This document shows positions 9,176 to 18,632 of a stretch of 23,687 nt of DNA, one piece after another; within the stretch, counting starts at the first letter, position 1; every line of letters starts with the position of its first letter. Under the pieces are notes generated by a model. It had not been told where the DNA came from and did no database searches. It saw only the letters and a program-made list of their open reading frames with translations. Source of the DNA: Entrophospora sp. SA101 (taxonomy: Eukaryota; Glomeromycota; Glomeromycetes; Entrophosporales; Entrophosporaceae); NCBI GenBank assembly GCA_958430865.1, contig CAUDNR010000233.1, positions 12,946 to 36,632 of the forward strand. Reading direction: 5' to 3'. A program made the translations under genes and the position numbers.

Positions 9176-10071
9176 AAAAACCAATAAAACTTATAACAAT
9201 CAGTATAAGTTACATCATATCCATAGTCATAATCGTAATAAATCATCTGTAGGTTCAAATTTCACACTTGTAAATCATGATGGTGTTAACAAGAGAGATC
9301 ATTACCATCACTATCACCACCACCATCATCATCAGACAAACAACAAATCAGTTGATTCAATAAACTTACAAAAATCTAGATCAAGAGAAAGCAACAATAG
9401 CAATCATCATCATCATCATAGTTCTGATGAATTCAATCCTTCTGAATTAGTACCTGCTCGTTGTCTATCACCACCTCAGGTATATATATATATGTGTATA
9501 TATTTCTATGTGTAGTGTATGTATATGTGTTTAGCGTATATAATTTGTATATGTATTCTAACATATACATATCTTAACTTATGACATTATTTTAGTCTCG
9601 TAGACAATCATATACAAACCCAATATCATTATTCACTGATGAGGAACGTGTCAGACATCAATCTCGTTTTGGTATGTGAAATAAAGTAAATTAATTAGAT
9701 AAATAAATATTATTAATAATAATAATTAAATAAGTAATTAATAACTTATATAGGGTTAGCAAAAAGATGGGTTGAAGATGATGAAGTATCAATGTGTCAA
9801 CAAGCAGGTTGTAGTGTGAACTTCAATTTATGGAATAGAAGACATCATTGTAGAAGGTAATTTTAATTATATTAAATCGATTGATATATTCGTATAATAA
9901 TAATTATTTTAATTAATTATTAATTATTTAATCTCTTTTTTTTTTAGATGTGGAAATATTTTTTGTAATGCACATACTAGATACTCTATGTTATTATTTC
10001 CTGATGGTAGTGAAGATTGGGGAGGTGTATGGTCAAAAGTTTGTGAAGGATGTTTTAAAAATAGTAAATAA
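7559..10071 (+). CDS. FYVE zinc-finger protein with coiled coils and Asp/Asn/His runs (5 exons)
   Basis: The exons are 7559-7624, 7938-9479, 9596-9671, 9754-9856 and 9948-10071. All four introns are GT-AG (313, 116, 82 and 91 nt), and the joined frame gives 636 residues. The start is the ATG at 7559, whose 22-codon exon ends at GTAAGT and rejoins in phase. Visible parts are a 15-Asp run (139-153), a Ser-rich acidic patch, two predicted coiled coils (about 194-263 and 317-403), 17 Asn (418-434) and His-rich tracts (about 475-510). A C-terminal FYVE finger (about 567-632) has WxxD (W567-D570), RRHHCR (590-595) and Cys ligands 576, 581, 594, 597, 602, 628 and 631. H605 takes the place of the usual sixth Cys, giving FCNAH. 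The first pair is CX4C rather than the usual CX2C. FYVE fingers bind phosphatidylinositol 3-phosphate on endosome and vacuole membranes, so a membrane-trafficking or signalling adaptor is inferred. A donor-like GTAAAT at 10064 leaves a further exon possible. Confidence 0.88.
8286..8339 (+). repeat. (GAT)n microsatellite coding for Asp
   Basis: Fifteen GAT codons lie in a row inside the second exon of the FYVE gene, followed by AAT and two more GAT. Nearly pure codon repetition points to replication slippage, so allele length probably varies between strains or nuclei. Confidence 0.9.
9123..9173 (+). repeat. (AAT)n(AAC)n microsatellite coding for Asn
   Basis: Five AAT codons are followed by twelve AAC codons in the FYVE gene. 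The two pure halves suggest two separate slippage expansions. The opposite strand reads as poly-Cys/Tyr frames, which are artefacts. Confidence 0.9.
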
Positions 10072-10683
10072 TTTATTTCTATTATGCAATTTATTTCTTT
10101 ATATATACATATCTTTTTTATATAGAAACAACATACATATTTTAATTTAAAAACACATATTTATATATATACACACGCACATACACAAACTATTTTATTT
10201 AGCATTTAAGTGTTTATATATAGTATATATTTACAAACATTTATATAACATACACTCGCATATTGATTTCATTATTTTCATACACAATAAATTTTTTTTT
10301 CTGGCAAAAGAATTTTTATTTTTTCTCTATGGCAAATTTTTTTTTTAATTTGTATTTTTAAAAGAAAAAAATAATATTCTTAGGTTTATTTATAAATAAA
10401 TAAATAAATAAATATAAATATATATGATATATTGCTATGAAACAATATCTTTTATTCGAAACTCAAAAAAAAAAAAATCAATCAATTGTTTATATAAAAA
10501 AAATAAAGAAAAATTTTTTGTCCGAAAATATTTGTTTTGTATTTATTTATAAAATCAAATTGATTGTATTTTTTACCATCTATTTTTATTAATTAACCAA
10601 TTAAATGCTAATGCAAACTATTAAATTATTAATTATTTTAAAACTATAATTTAAGTTTATTTGATTATTAAGATTATAAAAGT
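10072..10683. other. Convergent 3' intergenic region
   Basis: This lies between the stop codons of the FYVE gene (+) and the small membrane protein gene (-). It is very A+T-rich, with TATATA blocks, (AAAT)n near 10395-10412, and AATAAA-like motifs at about 10286 and 10395 that could act as polyadenylation signals. No gene is seen. Confidence 0.6.
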
Positions 10684-11346
10684 TTAGACTCTAGAAGTAA
10701 CTTTCGGTTTGGTCGTTTCGTGATTGATGGAAGCTTTTGTATACATTAGGCTTGAGATAATTAAATATAATCCGGGATTAACATTTTGATAATTTATAAT
10801 TGAGAAAGCTCCAAAAATTAAATAAAAAAATATTTTTATGAAAAATGTATTTGTGAGAATTGTATTTCGTAGTGGTGGAATCGGATATTCTATCGATACA
10901 ATGATTATTCCAAATACACTACACAAGTATCAAATAGAAAGATGTTAATTAGTGTGCACGAGCATAATTAATTAGCAATCATTAACATTTTTTATACATA
11001 CATGCAAATAATAGCCACAATGTTTATATTAAGAATAATTGAGTCAAATATCCTGTAATTATTTGAAATTTTTTTAAAATTAAATTAAAATTAAAATTAG
11101 AAGAACAATTAAAATTTGAAGAAAAAAACTTACGGAGTCAATTTACCAAACATCGACAATTGATAAAAAATACCAAATATTCCTCCTATTGTTTCAACTA
11201 ATAAACAAAATATAATATATTTGATTAATTTCTTTTATTTCAAAATAATTGTAATTTAAAGATTAATGATGATAATAGATAAACTTACAAACTCCAGCAG
11301 TAAGTGCCACTAATCTTCCCCACTGACTCCAAACCACTTTACCCAT
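10684..11346 (-). CDS. Small four-exon membrane protein resembling the fungal DUF7727 family
   Basis: Exons in transcript order are 11289-11346, 11134-11197, 11002-11052 and 10684-10918. The introns are GT-AG of 91, 81 and 83 nt (two GTAAGT donors, one GTATGT), and the phases join cleanly to 135 residues. The N-terminus, MGKVVWSQWGRLVALTAGV, is followed by a Gly/Phe-rich helix (GGIFGIFYQ, 24-32) and further hydrophobic segments at about 46-67, 83-100 and 107-118. A charged tail contains KASINHETTKPK. The pattern of MGK-VW-W-RLVALTA, a VFG-E-P-P-L core and a final NxGLYL segment is what I remember of fungal DUF7727 proteins of about 140 residues. Their function is unknown. Family assignment is by recall and the exon structure is inferred from splice signals. 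It is convergent with the FYVE gene. Confidence 0.8.
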
Positions 11347-12612
11347 TTTTTATTTATAAATGATAAATATAAAGTTATTTATATACACGACTAAAAGACT
11401 ACAAAAAACAAATGCTTTTAAAAGTGCGCTTCGTCCAGCAAAGTAGATTATATATATACGAGGAAGAATTTGAAATGAATGTGAAAATGTTGTGTAAAAA
11501 ATTTAAGAATTTATTATATTTATATATTTATGTTGTTTTTAAATGTAAAAAAGATGACAGAGTATTTATATGGTAGGTATGTATGTATCTAAAAACTTTT
11601 TTTCCTGTACCCAGACAGAAAAATATGTATATAATATATATAAAATATATATTATTGGTGTACGGCAAAAGAAAGAATAGTTTGTGTTAAAATTCTAATT
11701 TTATGCCAAGGGATAGTAAGTAGTAGCACTTTGTGATAAATGAATAAATATATAATATATAAATTCGTTAAAAAAAATTTTCGAAGAACAAAGAGGAAAG
11801 TTTTTTTCGCAACATGTTAAATATTGTTTTTTAGAAAGTCACAAAATTTATATTCAAGTCTTATTTTATTTATTATTATTTGAAAACTCTCCTACTATTC
11901 CCAAATAAGTGATTATTATTAATTTACTAATTTGATAATACGTCAAAATAACCAAAAAATGTAACAAGTTAGGGGATCTTACAGTGTAATTGTTTGTACC
12001 AATAAAAATAATGATATATTTATGGAATCAATAATACTAATTAAGAGTAGTCATGTGATTTATTTAACGATAAACGGGATAATGCGATCGCCATGCATAT
12101 ATAAAATTAAATAATTAATCGTAATTATTAAGGGTAATTGTTATTTTATCAATTATGTGTGGGTTAAAAGATGATATTTTTTCGACAAACTAATTACTCC
12201 TTTCCTATTAAACTAGCCCCAGTTGAGGGGTTGTAGTGGAAGTCAATAGTATTTTTCTTTCTATATATTCTACATATCTTACATGTCAGTGAAAAATAAA
12301 TCGAATTTTCTTTTTAAACACAAATGAAATACTTTATAAACATATCATCATTATTATGCATATCTTATTTTTAAATAAGGGAAAAGGTAGCAGAAAATGG
12401 TTCCGTTGGTAATAATAACAAATGGTCTGTTTTTTAGAAAATTATTGTATTAATTAATATTGTAACCAAATAATAATAATTCTTGTATCAATCAAATTTA
12501 TCATTCATTACCTTTTATTATTAATTTTTATTTAGATCGTTGTCTACCCTTAATAAAATAATCATCCAACGTGTGCATAATTATTATTTTAAAAATAAAA
12601 AAACAAATATCG
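11347..12612. other. Intergenic region between the membrane protein gene and the tRNA
   Basis: This A+T-rich DNA would include the promoter of the minus-strand membrane protein gene, directly upstream of 11346. Only TA-repeat tracts (about 11440-11460 and 11625-11660) and short poly-A/T runs stand out. No coding frame, tRNA or element is supported. Confidence 0.55.
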
Positions 12613-12616
12613 AAAA
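12613..12616 (-). terminator. RNA polymerase III T-run terminator of tRNA-Glu
   Basis: The minus strand reads AACATTTTCG immediately 3' of the tRNA. Four consecutive T residues a few bases past the mature 3' end are a standard polymerase III stop signal. Confidence 0.7.
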
Positions 12617-12620
12617 TGTT

Positions 12621-12692
12621 TTCCGCATCGGGGAATCGAACCCCGGCCGTCGCGGTGAAAGCGCGAAATCCTAACCACTGGACCAATGCGGA
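12621..12692 (-). tRNA. tRNA-Glu (anticodon UUC)
   Basis: On the minus strand the seven-base acceptor arm TCCGCAT pairs perfectly with ATGCGGA, followed by discriminator A. The anticodon stem TCGCG/CGCGA encloses the loop CTTTCAC, placing TTC as anticodon, which reads GAA (Glu). The T arm is CCGGGGTTCGATTCCCCGA-like. The A-box (TGGTCCAGTGG) and B-box (GGTTCGATTCC) are both present. There is no intron, CCA is not encoded as expected for a eukaryote, and a T run follows. It looks fully functional. Confidence 0.96.
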
Positions 12693-12914
12693 TTTATTAT
12701 TAATTAAACCTTGGAAAAAAAATTATTAATAAAGTTAATATTTATTTATATTTTTAAATCGAACAAAAGTTCCAAAATTTACAAAAAAAAAAAATAATAT
12801 TTTAATATTATTATCACAATAGGGTTTTTAAAAATTTTTGATTATAACTATAAATTGTAAATTCCAAGTTCTCACTCCATAAATTCTTTTTTGATCACTT
12901 TAGTATAAGGTTGT
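12693..12914. other. A+T-rich spacer 5' of the tRNA gene
   Basis: No gene is seen here; it is the upstream flank of the minus-strand tRNA gene and the approach to the transposon block. Confidence 0.5.
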
Positions 12915-13067
12915 GGGCGAAACCTCCTCAGTAATTGCTGAAACCACGGCAAAACTATATTAATTCTTATCAAAAATCCTGTTGAAACTATGCCGAAATG
13001 GCGAAACCTCAAAATGCAAAACTCTGCCGAAACTCTAATAAACAATTAATGTGTAACCTGCCGAAAC
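12915..13067 (+). repeat. Seven GCCGAAAC-like motifs (probable transposon subterminal repeats)
   Basis: Near-identical octamers occur at 12915 (GGGCGAAACC), 12937 (GCTGAAACC), 12981 (GTTGAAAC), 12992 (GCCGAAAT), 13000 (GGCGAAACC), 13026 (GCCGAAAC) and 13060 (GCCGAAAC). All are in the same orientation and irregularly spaced. They lie upstream of the hAT transposase fragment, in the place where hAT elements keep clustered transposase-binding repeats. This role is inference. The left edge, AGGTTGTGGGCG, loosely resembles the reverse complement of CGCCCCAACCCC at about 13950. Confidence 0.5.
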
Positions 13068-13124
13068 CCTGCTGATTGATTTCTGGAGGAAGTTCGGCAA
13101 GCAACCTTAGAGGCACCTAGATAA

Positions 13125-13805
13125 ATATTCAAAAAAAATTTATTTTACATAGCAGCTTCGATAAATCAAAAAATTGGAGAGTATTGGAACATCATATAGA
13201 TGCTGGTCGCAATTCTTGGTGATGGTTGCAACCATATTTGCGACATATAAAAATGGTTTGTGACACCTGGTTGCAACCACCTTTGCGACCATTTTGGTTT
13301 CCTTTCTTGGATTGCGACATGGAACACTAGAACATCATGGATAATTCCTCAATTACTTCAGCAATTCTAGATCCCCGAATTAAGCTGTCTATTTTCACTG
13401 AAGAATACACGCAAAGTGCTCGTAAATATGTCCAAAACATTTATGAAACATATAAAGTGCACTCTACAAATACATCGTCTCCGATAAGAATGTCAGCATT
13501 TTCCACTAGAAGATATTTCACTCAGCTCGACCAGGATGATAATGCCACAGCGAACTTCTTCAGTATCCACGGGATCAGAATTAGACCGTTATTTCGCACT
13601 ACAAATAGATGAAGAAACTGATCCTCTTCTATGGTGGAAGGCACATGTCAAGGAATACCCAATCCTAAGCAATATAGCACAAGATTACTTTTCAGAGCAA
13701 ACATTCTCAATCGCCGGGTATACGATCAGTAAAACACGAAATCGTTTGTTGCCAGAAACTGCACGGGCATGCCTGTGTATGAAAAGCTGGTTACAAACAA
13801 TATAG
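13125..13805 (+). pseudogene. hAT transposase C-terminal fragment, split by a MITE and frameshifted
   Basis: In-frame codons from 13125 end at 13186 with QKIGEYWN-type residues. They continue after the MITE as IMDNSSITSAILDPRIKLS (13331 on), then shift frame around 13556-13563 into STGSELDRYF, DEETDPLLWWK, YPILSNIAQDYF and SIAGYTISKTRNRLLPET, ending at TAG 13803-13805. EYW...ILDPR and DPLxWW...YPxLxxxAxDY...RNRL are classic hAT landmarks. Between AQDYF and SEQTFSIAG the usual P-A/T-S-x-P/A stretch is missing, apparently through a small in-frame deletion. The N-terminal BED finger and first catalytic region are absent. With the insertion, frameshift and deletion it cannot make an active enzyme. 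Confidence 0.85.
13195..13329. mobile_element. hAT-type MITE, 135 bp, inserted in the hAT transposase, with 8-bp target duplication
   Basis: GAACATCA is duplicated on both sides (13187-13194 and 13330-13337). The terminal repeats are diverged: TATAGATGCTGGTCGCAA and the reverse complement of the right end, TAGTGTTCCATGTCGCAA, match at 12 of 18 positions. The interior shares CATATAAAAA, GGTTGCAACCA and a CCTTT-TTGGATT tail with the 133-bp element at 5132-5264, so both belong to one family. It is non-coding. Removing the element and one target copy joins the flanking transposase codons in frame. Confidence 0.85.
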
Positions 13806-14090
13806 GAAAATAGTTTTGGTTTTTAATACATTTCTTTCTTTAATATATTTATTATTATTATAAAAAAAAAATACATTTGTGATACCCATATGATTTATCC
13901 AATAAGAAGTTAGTTTCACTAAACCGCGATTCGAACCAGTTTTTTTTGAACCGCCCCAACCCCAGTGGTCACTATTACGTATTCTTCTAACCCCTAGATA
14001 TTACAAGCCTTCTATCAATATTGTAAGTATTATTTATTCGTTATGACCGTATTTGGTTTTCCATAAACTGAAATTTCTTCCTTTTCTCAT
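13806..14090. other. 3' flank of the hAT fragment with a G+C-richer block
   Basis: 13920-13985 contains, on the minus strand, CCACTGGGGTTGGGGCGGTT and GGTTCGAATCGCGG. The latter resembles a polymerase III B-box, but no cloverleaf can be folded and the A-box is poor, so I do not call a tRNA. It may be the right end of the hAT element or a dispersed repeat. Confidence 0.4.
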
Positions 14091-14097
14091 AGTCATC

Positions 14098-15082
14098 AGG
14101 ATGTCTTTCCGGAATATTCAATCATGCAACAATCAAATATATCAGAATCAGACTACGGTGGTTACGTTATTCACCTTTCCTTGAAAAGTATGCTTTTTGG
14201 CTTAGAAAAGAATTTGCATTATCACATGTGAGCGAATTTGGTCTTCATTTGTGACAGTTTTTGTGATATTTAGTTACTTATGAATTTGCAAATCTTGATA
14301 CCCTCTACTTAAGAGGAGAAATAATCTTGTCTTCTGTTAAAGCATGCCGCGAAAGGCGCAAGTGTGTCACCTCATTTGAACAAAAAGCAGATGGTGTCTT
14401 TTCCGTGCGATTAAAGAAATCTTCTATAGAAGTCGGACATTTGGAGATAAGTGGTGGGTATGGCGATAAAGATCTCCCTCGATCAACGTGGGATGGTTGT
14501 TGCAAATTGCCAATAGGCAATGCATATATGCTGGAAGAGATCGGAGAACGATTTCGAGGAGCTTCGTGCGAAACGTTCTCAAGAATGAGCGTGTTTTCCC
14601 TACATACTTATGGTAGGTGTTTATCGAGATTTTGTCCGTGATATATTATTGTTTTAATCTTTGCATTTCATAGACAACCGAATTGAGTTATGGAGGATGC
14701 ATGTTCCATCTCACGGCATTCTGCAATACGAGCGAACACACAAGACAATCATTCCTACTTGTTTCGAGGAAGAATGGAAATATTTTTTTGATTTTGTTGT
14801 TATCTTGTGGGATCTCGGGGAAATGAACTTTCCTTTGACTGATATTGTTTGCTCTGCTGAATTTTACAATTAACTTATCTTCTTGATTAACAGTGTTGGT
14901 TGGTGGAAGTCGTCGAAATCATCTATAGACTACAAGATGAACATAGTGATTCAGATATGAAAGTGTCCAATCTCTCCGGTGTTCTTCCACCACACCCATT
15001 ACACCACAAAAAGATAAACAAAAAAGGAATTACAGCTGCTTATGCAGATAGTGATCCAGGTAGCTCCCCCGTTCGTTATTAG
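14098..15082 (+). pseudogene. Spliced fragment of an uncharacterised gene family, probably broken
   Basis: The clearest coding block runs from 14276 through the ATG-less exon reading EVGHLEISGGYGDKDLPRST to the donor GTAGGT at 14613. It joins in phase at 14674 (after CATTTCATAG) to NRIELWRMHVPSHGILQYER and EEEWKYFFDF. A last block from 14894 (after TTAACAG) reads LVEVVEIIYRLQDEHSDSD and ends SSPVRY at 15082. Base composition is richer in G+C than the surroundings. An upstream piece (14126 on, SESDYGGYVIHLSLK) can be joined through a 46-nt GTGAGC-TTTAG intron at 14228-14273, but only with a frame change. No good GT donor ends the second block; GTTTGC at 14849 would be needed. I recall similar sequences among expanded hypothetical proteins of Rhizophagus; no function is known. 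Confidence 0.55.
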
Positions 15083-16303
15083 ATTTGAAAATAAATGAAT
15101 GTTTTTTAATTGCGTCTATCCTATTTCTTATATGTAACTCAATACATATGGCATATGTTGACAAGCTAAAATTTAGAAAACGGAAAAATTGTGAACAGAT
15201 TTTTTGGTGTGAATTTGCTCCTTCACACATGTTAATCACTCTTCTGACTTATATTTTTTGTTCAATCTTGAACAAGCTTTCTATATGGCCTCTCCTCAAG
15301 ACACAAAGTATAAATATTGAATACACGTCCATGATTCTTATAAGGTAGCCAGGATAATTTCTCAGTTTTTTTTCTTGAATTTTAATCAATATTTGTTTTA
15401 CAACTAATTAGAAAGCACATTTTTTTATAAGCCCGTGTGTAGGTTTGAGACATTATAATATTTAATATTAATAAATTATAAAACGATAAATTCAAAAGAT
15501 TGGAATTTTTATTGACCTTTTTGTTTTTTACTTTTCATTATCATATAGGTTATGATAGAATAACAAAGAGATTTGATTTGCAATTGAGAATTTTTATTAT
15601 CTAAAAAAAAAAAAAAAAACTAATCAATTTATGTCTTACCGCACGTTTAATTAAAAATTGAAATTTATATATTTTTTTTTTACCAAAAAAAAAAAAAAGG
15701 ACAACTAAATGGTTAGTTTGAGTGGCATTTCTTGTGGGGATTTTTTTTTTTCACATGGTTAAGATAGAATCTTTAAATAATCGTTCATGTAAACACATAT
15801 TGTGCTTGAGCATTATAAATTTCATCAATTTGTTGATTCTCGGGTAGAAAAACCAATTAGTCATCTTTTAAGGGTAGAGTGTAGGTAACACGAATTTCAC
15901 TATGATACTGTTGATAAAAAAAAAATTACGTAACACTCCGAGTTGTTAGCCTCATAACATAACAATATATAATAATAAATATAATCACGGCAAACATCTA
16001 AAAACAAAAAGTATATTCCATTTGTAAACCTGAGATTATTCTGTGGCGTTATGTATGCCCACACACTATTTGTATATATTTTATCAATATGTAATTATTA
16101 TTATTATTATCATTATTGCACAATTCTGAAGACTTCTACCAAAAATAGAAAGAAAATGATCTACACCACAATTGTACTAGTTACACAATGGAGTGTGGCT
16201 TTGTTTTCCATCCTTGTGAAGCCCTGTCATTATTATTGTGAAGATCACAATCAATTTTATACTTTAATTCATTTCTTTTTTAGACTTCAAAAATTCACTA
16301 AAC
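15083..16303. other. Intergenic region upstream of the TFIIF gene
   Basis: Short frames at 15085-15348 (no ATG at its start) and 16051-16323 have no recognisable content. A TTTTTTAG just before 16284 could be the acceptor of a 5'UTR intron of the TFIIF gene, because no exon with coding sense lies upstream. The rest is A+T-rich with long A/T runs. Confidence 0.5.
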
Positions 16304-18408
16304 ATGCTTCCTCCAAAACCTAATTACCAACTTGTTGAAACTATTCCACTTAAATTAAAGTACGATCCCGCGAAAAAATTAAATTTACTGAGACTACAAT
16401 CAAAGAAAAAAACCGATTTAAAAAATTTTACACCACCAGTAAAACTAATTAGAAAAGATCCCAATGCAAGAGAATATAACAAAGACAATAACAATACTTT
16501 TTCAAGAAGTAATGTACAAACATTGCCAACTTCTAATTCATCCTCTTCCTCATCAATAACAGCTAATATTACAACTACTGGAGGCTCAACCAAGAATTCA
16601 CAAGCAGCTGGAGGAGTAAATAGTTCAACGACAGCAGCAGCGGCGGCTGCAGCGGCTGCAATAACACCATCAGGTGCCGATGCTTCATTAATTGCACCAT
16701 ACGCAGGAGCAAGACAAAATAAAAAAATGTTGTTTAAGAAAAGAACAACGCAGGTTTTTTTAGCTGATGAAGAAACAAGAAAATTAAAAGCTGAAGAAAG
16801 ATTACCTTGGGTACTTGAGGATTTTGGCGGATCTAATACTTGGGTTGGACAATATTGTAATACTGAGGACGTTAGATATGGAGGAATGTTTCATAAAGTA
16901 AATTATATATTATATTATATAATATATATTACACACTATATATATATTTTAAAAAAATATATACTCACACTACTTGTTGTAAAATAGACTAATGAAAAAG
17001 GTGAAAAATATGTTGAATTTAAACAACTTAGTCATTGGTATGAATTTAAGCCAAAACCAAAATTTACTCCACTTACGATTGAAGAAGCAGAGGAAATTGT
17101 AAGTATATCATAACGATGATGATGGAGTGTTTCCTTTTATAAACAAAGTAAACAGATAATTAATTTATTAATATTTAGATGGGAAAAGCAAAAAAACGTG
17201 AAAATGATAGATGGTTCATGAGAAGATCTGGTAAAAACGATAAAGAAAGAGAAATGGCAGAGAAGGAAGGTGGAATTTATGACAATAAGTCTAATCTTAA
17301 AGCTGTAGAAAATGAAACAGACTTGATAAGATCAGATGATGAAGGAGAATCTAAATTTCATGGTAAATATGAGGATGAATTCGAAGAGATGGACTATGAA
17401 CAAGTGTTTGAAGACGATGAAGAAGATAATCTTGATTTACAAAACCCAGAGGATGTCAAAGATCCGGTGTTGGTTAAAACCAAATTCTTTAGTGGTACTG
17501 CCGAGGAAGAATTTGAGGAAGACAAGGAGAGAAACAAATTAACAGCTGAAGGAAAAAATCTCAAGAAACTTGTGAGAACATTGGAAAAAAATGTTGCATA
17601 TGATGACAGTGATAAAGAATCAGATCCTTATGCAAGTTCAGTTGAACTCGATGGAACAGACGACGAGGAGGAAAGTCAAAATTCTCAATCATTGCCATCT
17701 AGTCTTAATTCTGCAAAATTAATCTCGCCTCCTAAATCGGAAAAAGGAAAAAGCACAACCAAAAGTGGTGCGAAGTCAGCTCAAACAAAAACAAAAGCAA
17801 CAGCAACAACTAATAAAACTTCAAGCTCATCATCAACCACCACTAAATCCAAAGCAACAGCTGCGACAACAGCTGCTGATAAACCAAAGAATAAATCTCT
17901 AACTTCAGCTAAAAAAGGTACAGCATCATCCACGCCATCTTCATCAGCTCCTGCAACACCAAATTCCACCACCACATCTAAACCAAAAGCAAGTACCAAA
18001 TCTGTAACTATTAAGACTGAATCGAAATCTGATTCTTCAACTGCAATCATTGGTTCACCGTCATCGTCATCTACTACATTAAAAAGTTCCGCATCAAAAA
18101 CAAAACAACCAAAACTATCAACATCAACATCAACACCTGATAATAGTGCAAGTAGTGGTAGTAGCACAGAGAAAAAATCAAAACCTGCTGCTGGCAGTAG
18201 TAGTTCCGATTCTAATTTGATTACAGAAAAAGAAATATGTGTCTTAATTAGAACAAAAAAGGTAAACATTGAAGGCATTATTAGAGCCTTTAAGAAAAAA
18301 ATTGAGAAAGACAATAGAAATAAAGAAATTCTTGTCTCGCTCACAAGAAAAGTTGCTAATTTTGTTCACAAAGAAGATTATTTCACGTTGAAACCTGAAT
18401 ATTCTTGA
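16304..18408 (+). CDS. TFG1: Transcription initiation factor TFIIF subunit alpha (RAP74/Tfg1), 3 exons
   Basis: The exons are 16304-16897, 16988-17098 and 17179-18408. Both introns (90 and 80 nt) are GT-AG in phase 0, and the product is 644 residues, between human RAP74 (517) and yeast Tfg1 (735). The N-terminal dimerisation barrel is split by a Ser/Thr/Asn-rich insert with nine Ala (111-119). It resumes with TTQVFLADEETRKLKAEERL, then WVLEDFGGSNTWVGQ, GGMFHK and the HWYEFKPKPKF strand of exon 2. DRWFMRR follows, then an acidic region and a long Ser/Thr/Lys linker (about 410-580). The end (582-644, ITEKEICVLIRTKKV to YFTLKPEYS) matches the RAP74 C-terminal winged helix that contacts the Fcp1 phosphatase and TFIIB in known systems. 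TFIIF binds RNA polymerase II and stabilises the preinitiation complex in the nucleus. The start is the first ATG before the conserved barrel. Confidence 0.93.
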
Positions 18409-18632
18409 TAAAATTAACTTATTTTATAAAAAATTATGGAGCTTTCACCAAATAATCGGTTTAATTATTATCCTTTATTAATATTTTACATAGATTTTAA
18501 TTAATATTAGTATTTTTACATATAACTAAACAAAAATTTATTATATGTATATGAAAATTGGTTTTTTGCTTTTTTATCATTAAAAATTGTTTAATAAATG
18601 AACCAAATAAAATAATTTTCCTATTGTTTTTA
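18409..18632. other. Short convergent 3' region between TFIIF and the unknown gene
   Basis: Only 224 bp separate the two stop codons. AATAAA-like motifs (about 18592 and 18607) are present, so the two transcripts may overlap at their 3' ends. Confidence 0.6.

Noticed and set aside
8726..9258. Minus-strand frames with poly-Leu, poly-Cys and poly-Tyr
   Set aside because: These are shadows of AGT, AAT/AAC and CAT codon runs in the FYVE exon.
13920..13985. Possible tRNA or SINE (GGTTCGAATC B-box-like sequence on the minus strand)
   Set aside because: No acceptor or anticodon stem can be folded and the A-box is weak; it is more likely a transposon end.
14305..14520. Minus-strand 71-codon frame
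   Set aside because: It is antisense to the better-supported exon core encoding EVGHLEISGGYGDKD.
15085..15348. 87-codon plus-strand frame after the gene-family fragment
   Set aside because: It begins with TTG, its first ATG lies well inside, and its composition is like the surrounding non-coding DNA.
17781..18344. 187-codon minus-strand frame
   Set aside because: It mirrors the Ser/Thr/Lys linker of TFIIF alpha, which is well supported on the plus strand.
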